Positions 35,668-43,745 of a stretch of DNA of 64,000 nt are shown one piece after another. Made by a program: the position numbers and the translations under genes. Source of the DNA: Paraburkholderia acidisoli (lineage in GTDB: Bacteria > Pseudomonadota > Gammaproteobacteria > Burkholderiales > Burkholderiaceae); contig NZ_CP046916.1 of the NCBI RefSeq assembly GCF_009789675.1, forward strand, positions 744,001-808,000, written 5' to 3'. Within the stretch, counting starts at the first letter, position 1; the number at the start of each line of letters is the position of its first letter. Below the pieces are notes generated by a model. The model worked only from the letters and a program-made list of their open reading frames with translations. It was not told the origin of the DNA and did not search any database.

Positions 35668-36569
35668 GCGCGAACCAACCGGGCAATCCTCTGGGCGCGC
35701 GCGCCACGGCGCATTCTTTCCTGTGCGGCCTGATCGGCACGGGTATCGGCGGCTCGCTCACGCCCGCGATGCACGAGAAAGAGGGCCGCGAACTCGGCTT
35801 CAACCTCGTGTATCGACGTATCGATCTGGACGCGCTCAAGCTCACGCCCGCCGCGTTGCCCGACTTGCTCGACGGCGCGCAGCGCATGGGCTTCGACGGG
35901 TTGAACATCACCTATCCGTGCAAGCAGGCCATCATCCCGCTGCTCGACGAACTCTCCGACGACGCCCGCGCGCTCGGCGCCGTGAACACGGTGTTGTTCC
36001 GCGACGGCCAGCGCATCGGCCATAACACCGACTGGTCCGGCTTCTCGCGCGCGTTCCAGCGCGGCCTGCCCGACGTCTCGCTCGAAGCCGTCGTGCAACT
36101 GGGCGCGGGCGGCGCGGGTGCGGCCGTCGCGCACGCGGCGCTCGCCATGGGGGCGCAGGCGCTCACGCTGTTCGATGTCGATGCGAACCGCGCGCAAGCG
36201 CTCGCCGACGAGTTGCAGGCACGCTTTCCCGCCGCGCGCGTGCGCGCGGGCGGCGATCTGCGCGCCACGCTCGAAACCGCCACCGGCCTGATCCACGCCA
36301 CGCCCACCGGCATGGCCAAGCTGCCCGGCCTGCCGCTGCCCGCCGAGTATCTGCACGCGCGGCTGTGGGTCGCCGACATCGTGTATTTCCCGATCCGCAC
36401 GGCGCTGCTCGAAGCGGCCGAGGCGCTCGGCTGCCGCACGCTTTCCGGCGGCGGCATGGCGGTGTATCAGGCTGTCGACGCTTTCCAGCTGTTCACGGGC
36501 GTCGAACCCGATGCGGAGCGCGTGTACGCGCATCTGCAATCCATGCTGGCGGCCAACGCCGGCGAATAA
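35664..36569 (+). CDS. aroE: Shikimate/quinate dehydrogenase (AroE family, probably catabolic)
   Basis: NAD(P)-dependent dehydrogenase of 301 residues. The substrate loop [19 protein letters not shown] replaces the GxSxSP of biosynthetic AroE and resembles quinate/shikimate dehydrogenases of Corynebacterium type. The conserved [11 protein letters not shown] and Lys, then NTDWSGF (Asp), complete the active site. The glycine-rich [15 protein letters not shown] binds nucleotide, followed by DVDANRA, whose acidic residue favours NAD+ over NADP+. The ATG overlaps the aroQ stop (ATGA), so the two are translationally coupled. It likely oxidises quinate and/or shikimate to the dehydro acids used by AroQ and QuiC. 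Confidence 0.85.
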   Translation: MSANQPGNPLGARATAHSFLCGLIGTGIGGSLTPAMHEKEGRELGFNLVYRRIDLDALKLTPAALPDLLDGAQRMGFDGLNITYPCKQAIIPLLDELSDDARALGAVNTVLFRDGQRIGHNTDWSGFSRAFQRGLPDVSLEAVVQLGAGGAGAAVAHAALAMGAQALTLFDVDANRAQALADELQARFPAARVRAGGDLRATLETATGLIHATPTGMAKLPGLPLPAEYLHARLWVADIVYFPIRTALLEAAEALGCRTLSGGGMAVYQAVDAFQLFTGVEPDAERVYAHLQSMLAANAGE

Positions 36570-36624
36570 CAAAAGGGACGCCGGGGCGAGCGCTCCGGTC
36601 TATCCAGCTGCTTTGGAGACAGAA

Positions 36625-38004
36625 ATGGCACAAGCATCCCCGGGTCGCGGCGACGCGCAGGCCCTCAACGCGGCCGCCGCCGCCGGCGCCGTGCGGCGTA
36701 CGAAGGTGCGTTACCGCATCCTCGGTCTGCTGGCGATCGGCACGATGATCAATTACCTCGATCGCACCGTGCTCGGCATTGCCGCGCCGCAACTGACCAA
36801 GGAACTCGGCATCAACGCCGCGATCATGGGCCTCGTGTTTTCGGCGTTCTCGTGGAGCTACGTGGTCGCGCAGATTCCGGGCGGCGTGTTTCTCGACCGC
36901 TTCGGCAGCAAGTTCACCTACTGGCTCTCCATGACGCTGTGGTCGCTCTGCACGCTCGTGCAGGGTTTCGTGGGCGGCGTGGGCGCGCTGCTCGCGTGCC
37001 GGCTCGGGCTGGGCGCGGCCGAATCGCCGTGCTTCCCGACCAATAGCCGCGTGGTCGCCACGTGGTTCCCGCAAAGCGAGCGGGCGTTCGCGACGGGCAC
37101 CTACACCGTCGGCGAATACATCGGTCTCGCGTTCTTCAGCCCCGTGCTGTTCGCGCTGATGGGTGCCTACGGCTGGCGCTCGCTGTTCTATGTGGTGGGC
37201 GCGGTGGGCGTGGCGTTCGGCGTGGTCTGGTGGTTCCTGTATCGCGAACCGCACGACCATCCGGCCGCGAATCGCGCCGAACTCGACTACATCGAGGCGG
37301 GCGGCGGTCTGGCGCGCCACGAGAAGGTCGAGGCGCAAGCCGAAGCGCAAGCCGCCAAAAGCGGGGAAACGCCGCGCAAGAAGGGCTTCGACTGGCGTCT
37401 GGCGGGCGCTCTGGTGCGCCGCCGGCAGCTCGCGGGCATCTGTCTCGGCCAGTTCGCGGGCAATTCCACGCTGGTGTTTTTCCTGACGTGGTTCCCGACC
37501 TATCTCGCCACCGAACGCCACATGGGCTGGCTTAAGATCGGCTTTTTCGCGGTGATGCCGTTCATTGCCGCCTCGGTGGGCGTGATGTTCGGCGGCACGT
37601 TCTCCGACTGGATGCTGCGTCGCGGCATTTCGGCCAACGTGGCGCGCAAGCTGCCGATCATCGCCGGGCTGCTGCTCGCCTCGACGATCATTCTGGCGAA
37701 CTTCGTCGAAAGCAACGTGGCGGTGATCGCCATTCTCTCGGTGGCGTTCTTCGCGCAAGGCATGGCTGCGCTGGGTTGGACGCTGGTGTCCGATATCGCG
37801 CCGGCCGGGCTGCTCGGCCTCACGGGTGGCATCTTCAACCTCGCGGCGAATCTGGCCGGCATCGTCACGCCGCTCGTGGTCGGCCTGATCGTGGGCGCAA
37901 CCGGCTCGTTCGTCTGGGCGCTGGTGTTCATCGGCGTGATCGCCTTGATCGGCGCGGCGTCGTACATCTTCATCGTCGGCGACATCGAGCGCATCGAGCT
38001 GTAA
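36625..38004 (+). CDS. MFS anion:cation symporter, probable quinate/shikimate uptake
   Basis: Twelve-helix inner-membrane transporter of 459 residues in the ACS family (hexuronate/glucarate/phthalate type). The TM1 motif is GTMINYLDRTVLGIAAPQL, typical of the family. TM4-5 contain LGLGAAESPCFPTNSRVVAT, and a charged central loop (about 225-265) precedes the second half. The ribosome site TTGGAGACAG before ATG 36625 sets the start. It lies 55 bp after the dehydrogenase gene in the same direction, so uptake of quinate or shikimate is the natural guess. A GC-rich hairpin follows its stop. Confidence 0.85.
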   Translation: MAQASPGRGDAQALNAAAAAGAVRRTKVRYRILGLLAIGTMINYLDRTVLGIAAPQLTKELGINAAIMGLVFSAFSWSYVVAQIPGGVFLDRFGSKFTYWLSMTLWSLCTLVQGFVGGVGALLACRLGLGAAESPCFPTNSRVVATWFPQSERAFATGTYTVGEYIGLAFFSPVLFALMGAYGWRSLFYVVGAVGVAFGVVWWFLYREPHDHPAANRAELDYIEAGGGLARHEKVEAQAEAQAAKSGETPRKKGFDWRLAGALVRRRQLAGICLGQFAGNSTLVFFLTWFPTYLATERHMGWLKIGFFAVMPFIAASVGVMFGGTFSDWMLRRGISANVARKLPIIAGLLLASTIILANFVESNVAVIAILSVAFFAQGMAALGWTLVSDIAPAGLLGLTGGIFNLAANLAGIVTPLVVGLIVGATGSFVWALVFIGVIALIGAASYIFIVGDIERIEL

Positions 38005-38006
38005 AA

Positions 38007-38048
38007 CGGGCAGGGCGCGCCGCGGATTGTTGCGGCGCGTCATGCCCG
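38007..38048 (+). terminator. GC-rich hairpin after the MFS gene
   Basis: Nested complementary arms CGGGCA/TGCCCG (38007-38012 with 38043-38048) and CGCGCCGC/GCGGCGCG (38016-38023 with 38032-38039) enclose an 8-base loop. It begins three bases after the stop codon. There is no U-run, so it may stabilise the 3' end or attenuate rather than terminate fully. Confidence 0.45.
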
Positions 38049-38248
38049 CCGCGCCGGATTGAGGCGGTCTATTGGCTGGCGATACATCGGGTAATTCGCG
38101 TTTAAAAGCGGCAAACACGCAGCAAGTCAGCGGCAAGAAGTCACGATCGCGCGGGCGGCTGGCTGCGGCGCGACGCCTCCCGAGGCGCCGGGACCGCCAT
38201 GCTAGAATCGCCCGCATTCTTTTTCCTCCTGCTGCGGGCCACAACGAC

Positions 38249-38917
38249 ATGGCAAGACCGGCGGCTTCGGCCGAACGCAACGACGCTCAATCCGAAAGCC
38301 GCCGCAAGTACGATCCCGAGCAGACCAAGCGCAATATTCTCGAAGTCGCCACGGCCGAATTTTCGGCGATGGGTCTCGCCGGCGCGCGCGTGGACGCGAT
38401 CGCCGAGCGCACCAATACGACCAAGCGCATGTTGTATTACTACTTCGGCAGCAAGGAAGGGCTGTACGAAGCGGTGCTCGACAAGGTCTACGGCGACATT
38501 CGCGCGCTGGAGCAGGATCTGCATATCGACGAACTCCCGCCCGAAGAGGGTTTGCGGCGGCTCGTCGAATTCACCTTCGACTATCACGACCGGCATCGCG
38601 ACTTCGTGCGCCTCGTGACCATCGAAAATATCCACGGCGCCAAATTCATCGAGCGCCTCAAGACCTTCCGTACGCGTAACGCGAGCGTGATCCGCACGAT
38701 CGAGGACCTGCTCGCGCGCGGCGTGGCGGCGGGCGCGTTCCGCGAAGATATCGACCCGATCGATCTGCACTTGCTGATCAGCTCGATGTGCTTCCATCGC
38801 GTCGGGAATCGTCATACGTTTGGTGCGGCCTTCGGGCGCGATCCGTCGCATCCGCGCCTGCGCGCGCGGCACCGCGAAATGGTGGTGGACGCGGCGCTGC
38901 GCTTCGTCAAGAAGTGA
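38249..38917 (+). CDS. TetR-family transcriptional regulator
   Basis: Repressor-type regulator of 222 residues. The N-terminal helix-turn-helix domain (about 25-75) reads YDPEQTKRNILEVATAEFSA then TTKRMLYYYFGSKEGLYEAV, a standard TetR signature. The C-terminal ligand and dimer domain spans about 80-220. It is the last gene of the quinate/shikimate cluster, 244 bp after the transporter gene. A perfect 14-bp palindrome in the quiC/aroQ divergent promoter is a plausible operator, with a pathway intermediate as inducer. No copy of the palindrome is seen in front of its own gene. Confidence 0.88.
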   Translation: MARPAASAERNDAQSESRRKYDPEQTKRNILEVATAEFSAMGLAGARVDAIAERTNTTKRMLYYYFGSKEGLYEAVLDKVYGDIRALEQDLHIDELPPEEGLRRLVEFTFDYHDRHRDFVRLVTIENIHGAKFIERLKTFRTRNASVIRTIEDLLARGVAAGAFREDIDPIDLHLLISSMCFHRVGNRHTFGAAFGRDPSHPRLRARHREMVVDAALRFVKK

Positions 38918-39290
38918 TCGCCGGGATGCGCGCTGGGTGAAGGTTCCGCGCGCGTGTTGCAGCCGCGCCGCACTTTACCCTCCGCCGACCCCTGAGTTTC
39001 CCCAGGATTTCATCTGAAAATTGCCTGAAAGCCCCATTCCATGGGGCTTTCGCCATTTTTCCCTGTCCCCAAAACACGCGGACGCATTACACTACGCCCG
39101 GGAGCCCGTTTGCGGCGGGGCTTCGCGCGCTGTCTGTGCGCGGGGCCGCGCGGGCGGCGAGATTTTTGCTGTCGCTTCGTCGTCGTAGTGCGGGCGATCG
39201 ATTCGGGCCAGATCCCATCGTTGCCGTTTTCACAGGTTCCGTGCCGCCGCGCGCCGCGCCGCCCACCGTCACCGGAGAGTCCCAAGCGTA
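38918..39290. promoter_or_regulatory. 373-bp region between tetR and the wsp operon
   Basis: The first part holds the terminator at 39027-39051. The rest is the leader and presumed promoter of wspA, with GGAGAG about 13 bases before the ATG. I found no convincing promoter boxes or extra gene. Confidence 0.4.
39027..39051 (+). terminator. Rho-independent-type terminator after the TetR gene
   Basis: An 11-bp perfect stem, GAAAGCCCCAT (39027-39037) with ATGGGGCTTTC (39041-39051), and a 3-base loop are followed by GCCATTTTTCC. It separates the quinate cluster from the wsp operon. Confidence 0.75.
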
Positions 39291-40964
39291 ATGAGCACCG
39301 CCATGCCCCGTTCCAGCCAAGCCGGCCTGCCGCGCCAGACGCACGGCCGCTTCACTCTCGGCACGCGCATCGTGCTCAGTTTCGGCCTGCTGTTCGTGCT
39401 GATGCTGGCGATGGCCGTGGTTTCCTGGGATCGCCTGCGCAGTATCGACGCCCAGGCGCTCAGTCTCACGCACGACTCCGTGCCGGGTCTGTTCTATTCG
39501 ACCTCGATGCGCGCCTCGGCCAATCAGACCTACAGCCTGATGGAGCGCGCGGCTTTCGTCGAATCCGACCCGGAAGCCATCGCGCGCGACGTGGCCGCGC
39601 TGCCCACGGCAATCGCGGGCGTGGAAAGCAACGCGAGCCATTACGAGCGCTCGCTGTTCCGCGCCGAAGACCGCGAGCAATACCGGCGTTTCCGCGAGGC
39701 CTACGCGCACTATCTGCCGATGGTGCAGTCCGTCGCGCGCCAGGTGGGCACGTCGCGCCCGGCCGCGCAGGCCGCTTTCCTGCAGATCGGTCCGGTCTGG
39801 ACGGACGTGCTGGCCAAGGCCAATGCGCTCGTCGACGAAAACCGGCAGCAGGCCATCGTCTCGGCGCAGGACATCCGCTCGGCCGTGACCGGCACCGAAA
39901 TCACCGTGGCGACCGCGCTCGCGATCATGCTGCTCGCCGCGCTCGTGACCGGCTTCCTGCTGTATCGCGCGATCACGGTGCCGATGGCTCGTCTCGTCGA
40001 CGTCCATGACGCCATGCGCACGGGCAAGCTGGGCCTGCGGCTGCAACTGAACCGGCGCGACGAATTCGGCCTTGTCGAAGACGGTTTCAACCGCATGAGC
40101 GACGAACTCGGCGGCCTCGTGGCCCAAGCGCAAAAGTCGTCGTTACAGGTGACCACCTCGGTGGCGGAAGTGGCGGCGACCTCGAAGGAGCAGCAGGCCA
40201 CGGCGAGCGAAACGGCCGCCACCACGACGGAAATCGGCGCGACGTCGCGCGAGATTTTCGCCACGGCGCGCGATCTCGTCGCGACCATGGGCGAAGTGGC
40301 CACGGTCGCGGAGCAGTCGGCCACGCTCGCCACGACCAGTCAGAGCGGCCTCACGCACATGGAACACACCATGCGCAGCGTGATGGAAGCGGCCGGTTCG
40401 GTGAACGCCAAGCTCGCGATCCTCAACGAGAAGGCCGTGAGCATCAATCAGGTCGTGGCGACCATCACGAAGGTGGCGGACCAGACCAATCTGCTCTCGC
40501 TGAACGCGGCGATCGAAGCGGAGAAGGCCGGCGAATACGGGCGCGGCTTCTCGGTGGTGGCGACGGAAATCCGCCGTCTCGCCGACCAGACGGCCGTGGC
40601 GACCTACGACATCGAGCAGACCGTGAAGGAAATCCAGTCGGCGGTCTCGGCGGGCGTGATGGGCATGGACAAGTTCGCCGAGGAAGTGCGGCGCGGCATG
40701 CACGACGTGCAGGCCGTGGGCGCGCAGCTTTCGCAGATCATCGGTGCGGTGCAGACGCTCGCGCCGCGCTTCCAGATGGTCAACGACGGCATGCAGGCGC
40801 AGGCCACCAGCGCCGAGCAGATCACCCAGGCGCTCACGCAGTTGTCCGAGGCCGCGCAGCAGACGGCGGAGTCGCTGCGCCAGTCGTCGCAGGCCATCGA
40901 CAATCTCACGCTGGTCGCCAACGAACTGCGCACGGGCGTCTCGCGCTTCAAGGTCGAGGCGTGA
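39291..40964 (+). CDS. wspA: Methyl-accepting chemoreceptor WspA
   Basis: Membrane receptor of 557 residues that starts the Wsp surface-sensing pathway. TM1 spans about residues 25-47. The periplasmic four-helix-bundle sensor domain follows (about 48-200), then TM2 (about 201-226, ITVATALAIMLLAALVTGFL), a HAMP domain (to about 280) and a long methyl-accepting signalling domain. The hairpin tip contains QTNLLSLNAAIEAEKAGEYG and then RGFSVVATEIRRLADQTAVA. It is the first gene of a seven-gene operon whose order matches Pseudomonas wspA-R. Surface contact is expected to raise phosphorylation of WspR by way of WspE. Confidence 0.9.
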   Translation: MSTAMPRSSQAGLPRQTHGRFTLGTRIVLSFGLLFVLMLAMAVVSWDRLRSIDAQALSLTHDSVPGLFYSTSMRASANQTYSLMERAAFVESDPEAIARDVAALPTAIAGVESNASHYERSLFRAEDREQYRRFREAYAHYLPMVQSVARQVGTSRPAAQAAFLQIGPVWTDVLAKANALVDENRQQAIVSAQDIRSAVTGTEITVATALAIMLLAALVTGFLLYRAITVPMARLVDVHDAMRTGKLGLRLQLNRRDEFGLVEDGFNRMSDELGGLVAQAQKSSLQVTTSVAEVAATSKEQQATASETAATTTEIGATSREIFATARDLVATMGEVATVAEQSATLATTSQSGLTHMEHTMRSVMEAAGSVNAKLAILNEKAVSINQVVATITKVADQTNLLSLNAAIEAEKAGEYGRGFSVVATEIRRLADQTAVATYDIEQTVKEIQSAVSAGVMGMDKFAEEVRRGMHDVQAVGAQLSQIIGAVQTLAPRFQMVNDGMQAQATSAEQITQALTQLSEAAQQTAESLRQSSQAIDNLTLVANELRTGVSRFKVEA

Positions 40965-41018
40965 GCGCGGCCGCACGTCACGCCAGCCGCGCGTAGCCCT
41001 AACGGAGACGGAGCGCCG

Positions 41019-41534
41019 ATGCTGTTCCTGATGTTCGAGCTGGACGGCGAGCGTTATGCGCTCGATGCGCGCGAGATCGCGCACGTGCTGCCGCTCGCGC
41101 CCGCCCGGCCGTTTCCGGGCACGCCCGCGTATATCGCGGGCGTGATCGATCACGAGGGCGCGCCGGTGCCGGTCGTCGACCTGCCGATGCTGGCGCTCGG
41201 GCGTCCCGCGCGCGCGTTGATGTCGACACGGCTCGTGCTCGTGCATCTGCGCGACGAATATGCCGATTTCGACGATGCCGATCGCCATGCGGCGCCGCGC
41301 CGCCTCGCGCTGCTGCTCGAAGGCGCCACGCGCACCCAGACGATCGCGGCCGAGCGCTTCGCCGAAGCCGGCATCGCCACGCCCGACGCGCGCTGGCTCG
41401 GTCCGGTCGCGCGCGACGAACACGGTTACGTGCAGTGGGTGAAGGTCGCGCATCTGCTCGATGCGCGCGTGCGCGCGCTGCTGTATCCCGAGCCGCCCTC
41501 GTGGCAGGCGGCCGGCGCCGGGGAGGCACGATGA
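41019..41534 (+). CDS. wspB: CheW-like coupling protein WspB
   Basis: Scaffold protein of 171 residues with a single CheW domain: MLFLMFELDGERYALDAREI opens strand 1, and PAYIAGVIDHEGAPVPVVDL is the central signature. It links the WspA receptor to the WspE kinase. It sits between wspA (54 bp upstream) and wspC, whose ATG overlaps its TGA. The C-terminal extension (WQAAGAGEAR) is short. Wsp systems carry two CheW-type proteins; this is the plain one, while WspD has an added Cys-rich head. Confidence 0.9.
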   Translation: MLFLMFELDGERYALDAREIAHVLPLAPARPFPGTPAYIAGVIDHEGAPVPVVDLPMLALGRPARALMSTRLVLVHLRDEYADFDDADRHAAPRRLALLLEGATRTQTIAAERFAEAGIATPDARWLGPVARDEHGYVQWVKVAHLLDARVRALLYPEPPSWQAAGAGEAR

Positions 41535-43072
41535 ATCAGGCTACGCTGCATGCCTCGCCGGCCGACCCGCGCTTCGCCGCGTGGCTGCTCGAGGAAACCG
41601 GCATCGAGGCCGAATCGCTCGGTCCGAACGCGCTCTCGCGCGCGCTCGCGGCCCGCGCGGTCGCGACGCTATCGGCCGAAGCTCAGGATGCCGAAGCAAC
41701 CCGCGCATGGACCAGCGTGGCCGCGTTGCCCGACTGGGCGCGCGACGCCTACTGGCAGCGCCTCACCACCACGCCCGCCGAGCGGCAGGCGCTCATCGAC
41801 GCGCTCGTGGTGCCCGAAACGTGGTTCTTTCGCGAGCGCGAAGCGTTCGCGGCGCTCGCGCGGCTCGGCGCGAAACGGCTCGAAGCGCAGCCCGGCGAAA
41901 TCGTGCGCGTGCTGAGCGCGCCGTGCTCGACGGGCGAGGAACCGTATTCCGCCGCCATGGCCTTGTTCGACGCGGGCCTCGCGCCCGGTCAGTTCGCCAT
42001 CGACGCGATCGACATCAGCGCGCAGTCGATCGCGGCGGCCGAGCGCGGCATCTACGGCCGCAATGCGTTTCGCGGCGACGGCCTCGCGTTTCGCGAGCGC
42101 TATTTCACGAGCGCACCGGACGGCTGGCGCATCGCCGCCGCCGTGCAGCGCGCCGTGACTTTCGAATGCGCGAACCTGTTCGACTGGCTCGCGGCGCATC
42201 CGGTGCGCTACGACTTCGTCTATTGCCGCAACGTGCTGATCTATTTCGACCGCGCCGCGCAGGATCGCGCGATCGGTTTGCTGCGCGCGCGGCTGGCGGC
42301 GGGCGGCATGATTTTCGTGGGCCCGGCGGAAACGGGTTTGATGATGCGGCACGAGATGGCGTCCGCGTACATTCCGCTCGCGTTCGGATTTCGCGCGCCC
42401 GAGCCGCGGCTTGCGAGTGATACCGCGCGCGATGCCGCAGATGAGGCAAAGCGCGCGCGCGCCGTGGCGCGTCCGGCGTTCTCGCTGAACGTGCCGCTGC
42501 CGGGGCAGGCGGCGACGGCGTCCGGCGCGGCGTTCGCGACGCTGACCGTGCCGGTGCCTGCGACACCGCCCGCGCGCCGCAGCGCGCCGCCGCCGCTCAC
42601 GCTGCGGCCGTTGCACGGCACGCCCGCGCCGCGCGCGGCGGCTGTCGTGCCCGCGTTGACGCCTGCGGTGGCATCGACCGCTGCAACGTCGGCGGCGAAA
42701 CCGGCGTCCGACAATTCGGAAGCGGTGCTCGCCAACGCCCGCCGTCTTGCCGATGCCGGCGCGCTCGACGAAGCCGAGCGCCTTGCGAAGGAAGCCGCCA
42801 AAACCCTCGCGCAGAACGCCGACACCTGGTATCTGCTGGGTCTCATCGCCGACGCCCAGGGCCGTAGCGCCGACGCGCACGCGCACTATCGCAAGGCCGT
42901 GTATCTCGAACCCGCGCACTACGAAGCGCTCACGCACCTCGCGGCGCTGCTCGAAGTGCAGGGCGATGCCGACGGCGCGCGCCGCCTGATGCGCCGCGCC
43001 GAACGCGCCGCGCAGGAGCCACGCGACAACCCACGCTACGACGGTGGCAAGCCGGGAGGCGCGCGTGTCTGA
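41531..43072 (+). CDS. wspC: CheR-type methyltransferase with TPR tail, WspC
   Basis: S-adenosylmethionine-dependent glutamate methyltransferase of 513 residues acting on WspA. The CheR domain (about 1-290) has VVPETWFFREREAF, the SAM motif VLSAPCSTGEEPYSAAMAL, and FDFVYCRN-type VRYDFVYCRNVLIYF. An Ala/Pro-rich linker (about 300-395) leads to tetratricopeptide repeats (about 395-500; ADTWYLLGLIADAQGRSADA). This three-part layout is that of Pseudomonas WspC. ATG overlaps the wspB stop by four bases; its end overlaps the GTG start of wspD by eight. Methylation adapts the receptor, opposed by WspF. Confidence 0.9.
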   Translation: MNQATLHASPADPRFAAWLLEETGIEAESLGPNALSRALAARAVATLSAEAQDAEATRAWTSVAALPDWARDAYWQRLTTTPAERQALIDALVVPETWFFREREAFAALARLGAKRLEAQPGEIVRVLSAPCSTGEEPYSAAMALFDAGLAPGQFAIDAIDISAQSIAAAERGIYGRNAFRGDGLAFRERYFTSAPDGWRIAAAVQRAVTFECANLFDWLAAHPVRYDFVYCRNVLIYFDRAAQDRAIGLLRARLAAGGMIFVGPAETGLMMRHEMASAYIPLAFGFRAPEPRLASDTARDAADEAKRARAVARPAFSLNVPLPGQAATASGAAFATLTVPVPATPPARRSAPPPLTLRPLHGTPAPRAAAVVPALTPAVASTAATSAAKPASDNSEAVLANARRLADAGALDEAERLAKEAAKTLAQNADTWYLLGLIADAQGRSADAHAHYRKAVYLEPAHYEALTHLAALLEVQGDADGARRLMRRAERAAQEPRDNPRYDGGKPGGARV

Positions 43073-43745
43073 GCGCTTCGTCATGACCGAAACGGGCGGC
43101 ACGACGCTCGACACCTGCTGGACCACCATCGGCGTGCGCGGCGACAACTCGTGCCCGCGCCTGCAGCAATACGTGCGCTGCCTCAACTGCCCGGTGTTCG
43201 AGCAGGCCGCCGCAGGCATGCTCGACCGGCCCGCGCCCGCGATGGAAACGCGCGTTGCGGCGGCCCCGGCGCCGAAATCGGGCCAGGCGCGCGGCGCCGG
43301 TTCGCTGGTGTTTCGCGTGGGCGCGGAATGGCTGGCATTGCCCGCCGCCGTGTTGCGCCATGTGGAAGACGCGCGCAGCGTCCACACGCTGCCGCACCGG
43401 CGCAGCGCCGCCGTGCTCGGCATCGTCAACGTGCGCGGCGTCCTTACGCTCGCGGCTTCGCTGGCGGCGCTGCTGCACATCGAACGCGCGGCGCGCGAAG
43501 GCACGTCGGCCAATGACCGGCCGCGCCTGCTCGTGACCGAATGGGCGGGCGCCACCACGGCGTTTCCCGTCGACGAGGTCGAAGGCGTGGTGGCGTTTGC
43601 CGCCGAAGAACTCTTGCCCGCGCCCGCCACGCTCGCGCAGTCGGCGAGCCGTCACGTGCGCGGCGTGGTGACGTGGCGCGGCCGCTCGGTGGGCGTGCTC
43701 GACGCCGACGCGCTATTCGAATCGCTGGCGAGGAATCTGCGATGA
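43065..43745 (+). CDS. wspD: CheW-like coupling protein WspD with N-terminal Cys cluster
   Basis: Coupling protein of 226 residues. The N-terminal head contains four cysteines in DTCWTTIGVRGDNSCPRLQQ and the following YVRCLNCPVFEQA, a conserved WspD/CheW-variant motif that could hold a metal or sense redox. The CheW domain covers about residues 75-226 (SLVFRVGAEWLALPAAVLRH to VVTWRGRSVGVLDAD). The start is GTG 43065, with GGGAGG six bases upstream, overlapping wspC by eight bases; ATG 43083 is the alternative. It overlaps wspE by four bases. Confidence 0.88.
   Translation: MSERFVMTETGGTTLDTCWTTIGVRGDNSCPRLQQYVRCLNCPVFEQAAAGMLDRPAPAMETRVAAAPAPKSGQARGAGSLVFRVGAEWLALPAAVLRHVEDARSVHTLPHRRSAAVLGIVNVRGVLTLAASLAALLHIERAAREGTSANDRPRLLVTEWAGATTAFPVDEVEGVVAFAAEELLPAPATLAQSASRHVRGVVTWRGRSVGVLDADALFESLARNLR

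Noticed and set aside
38041..38248. Protein-coding extension upstream of the TetR gene
   Set aside because: Open frame by chance; the TetR domain begins shortly after ATG 38249.
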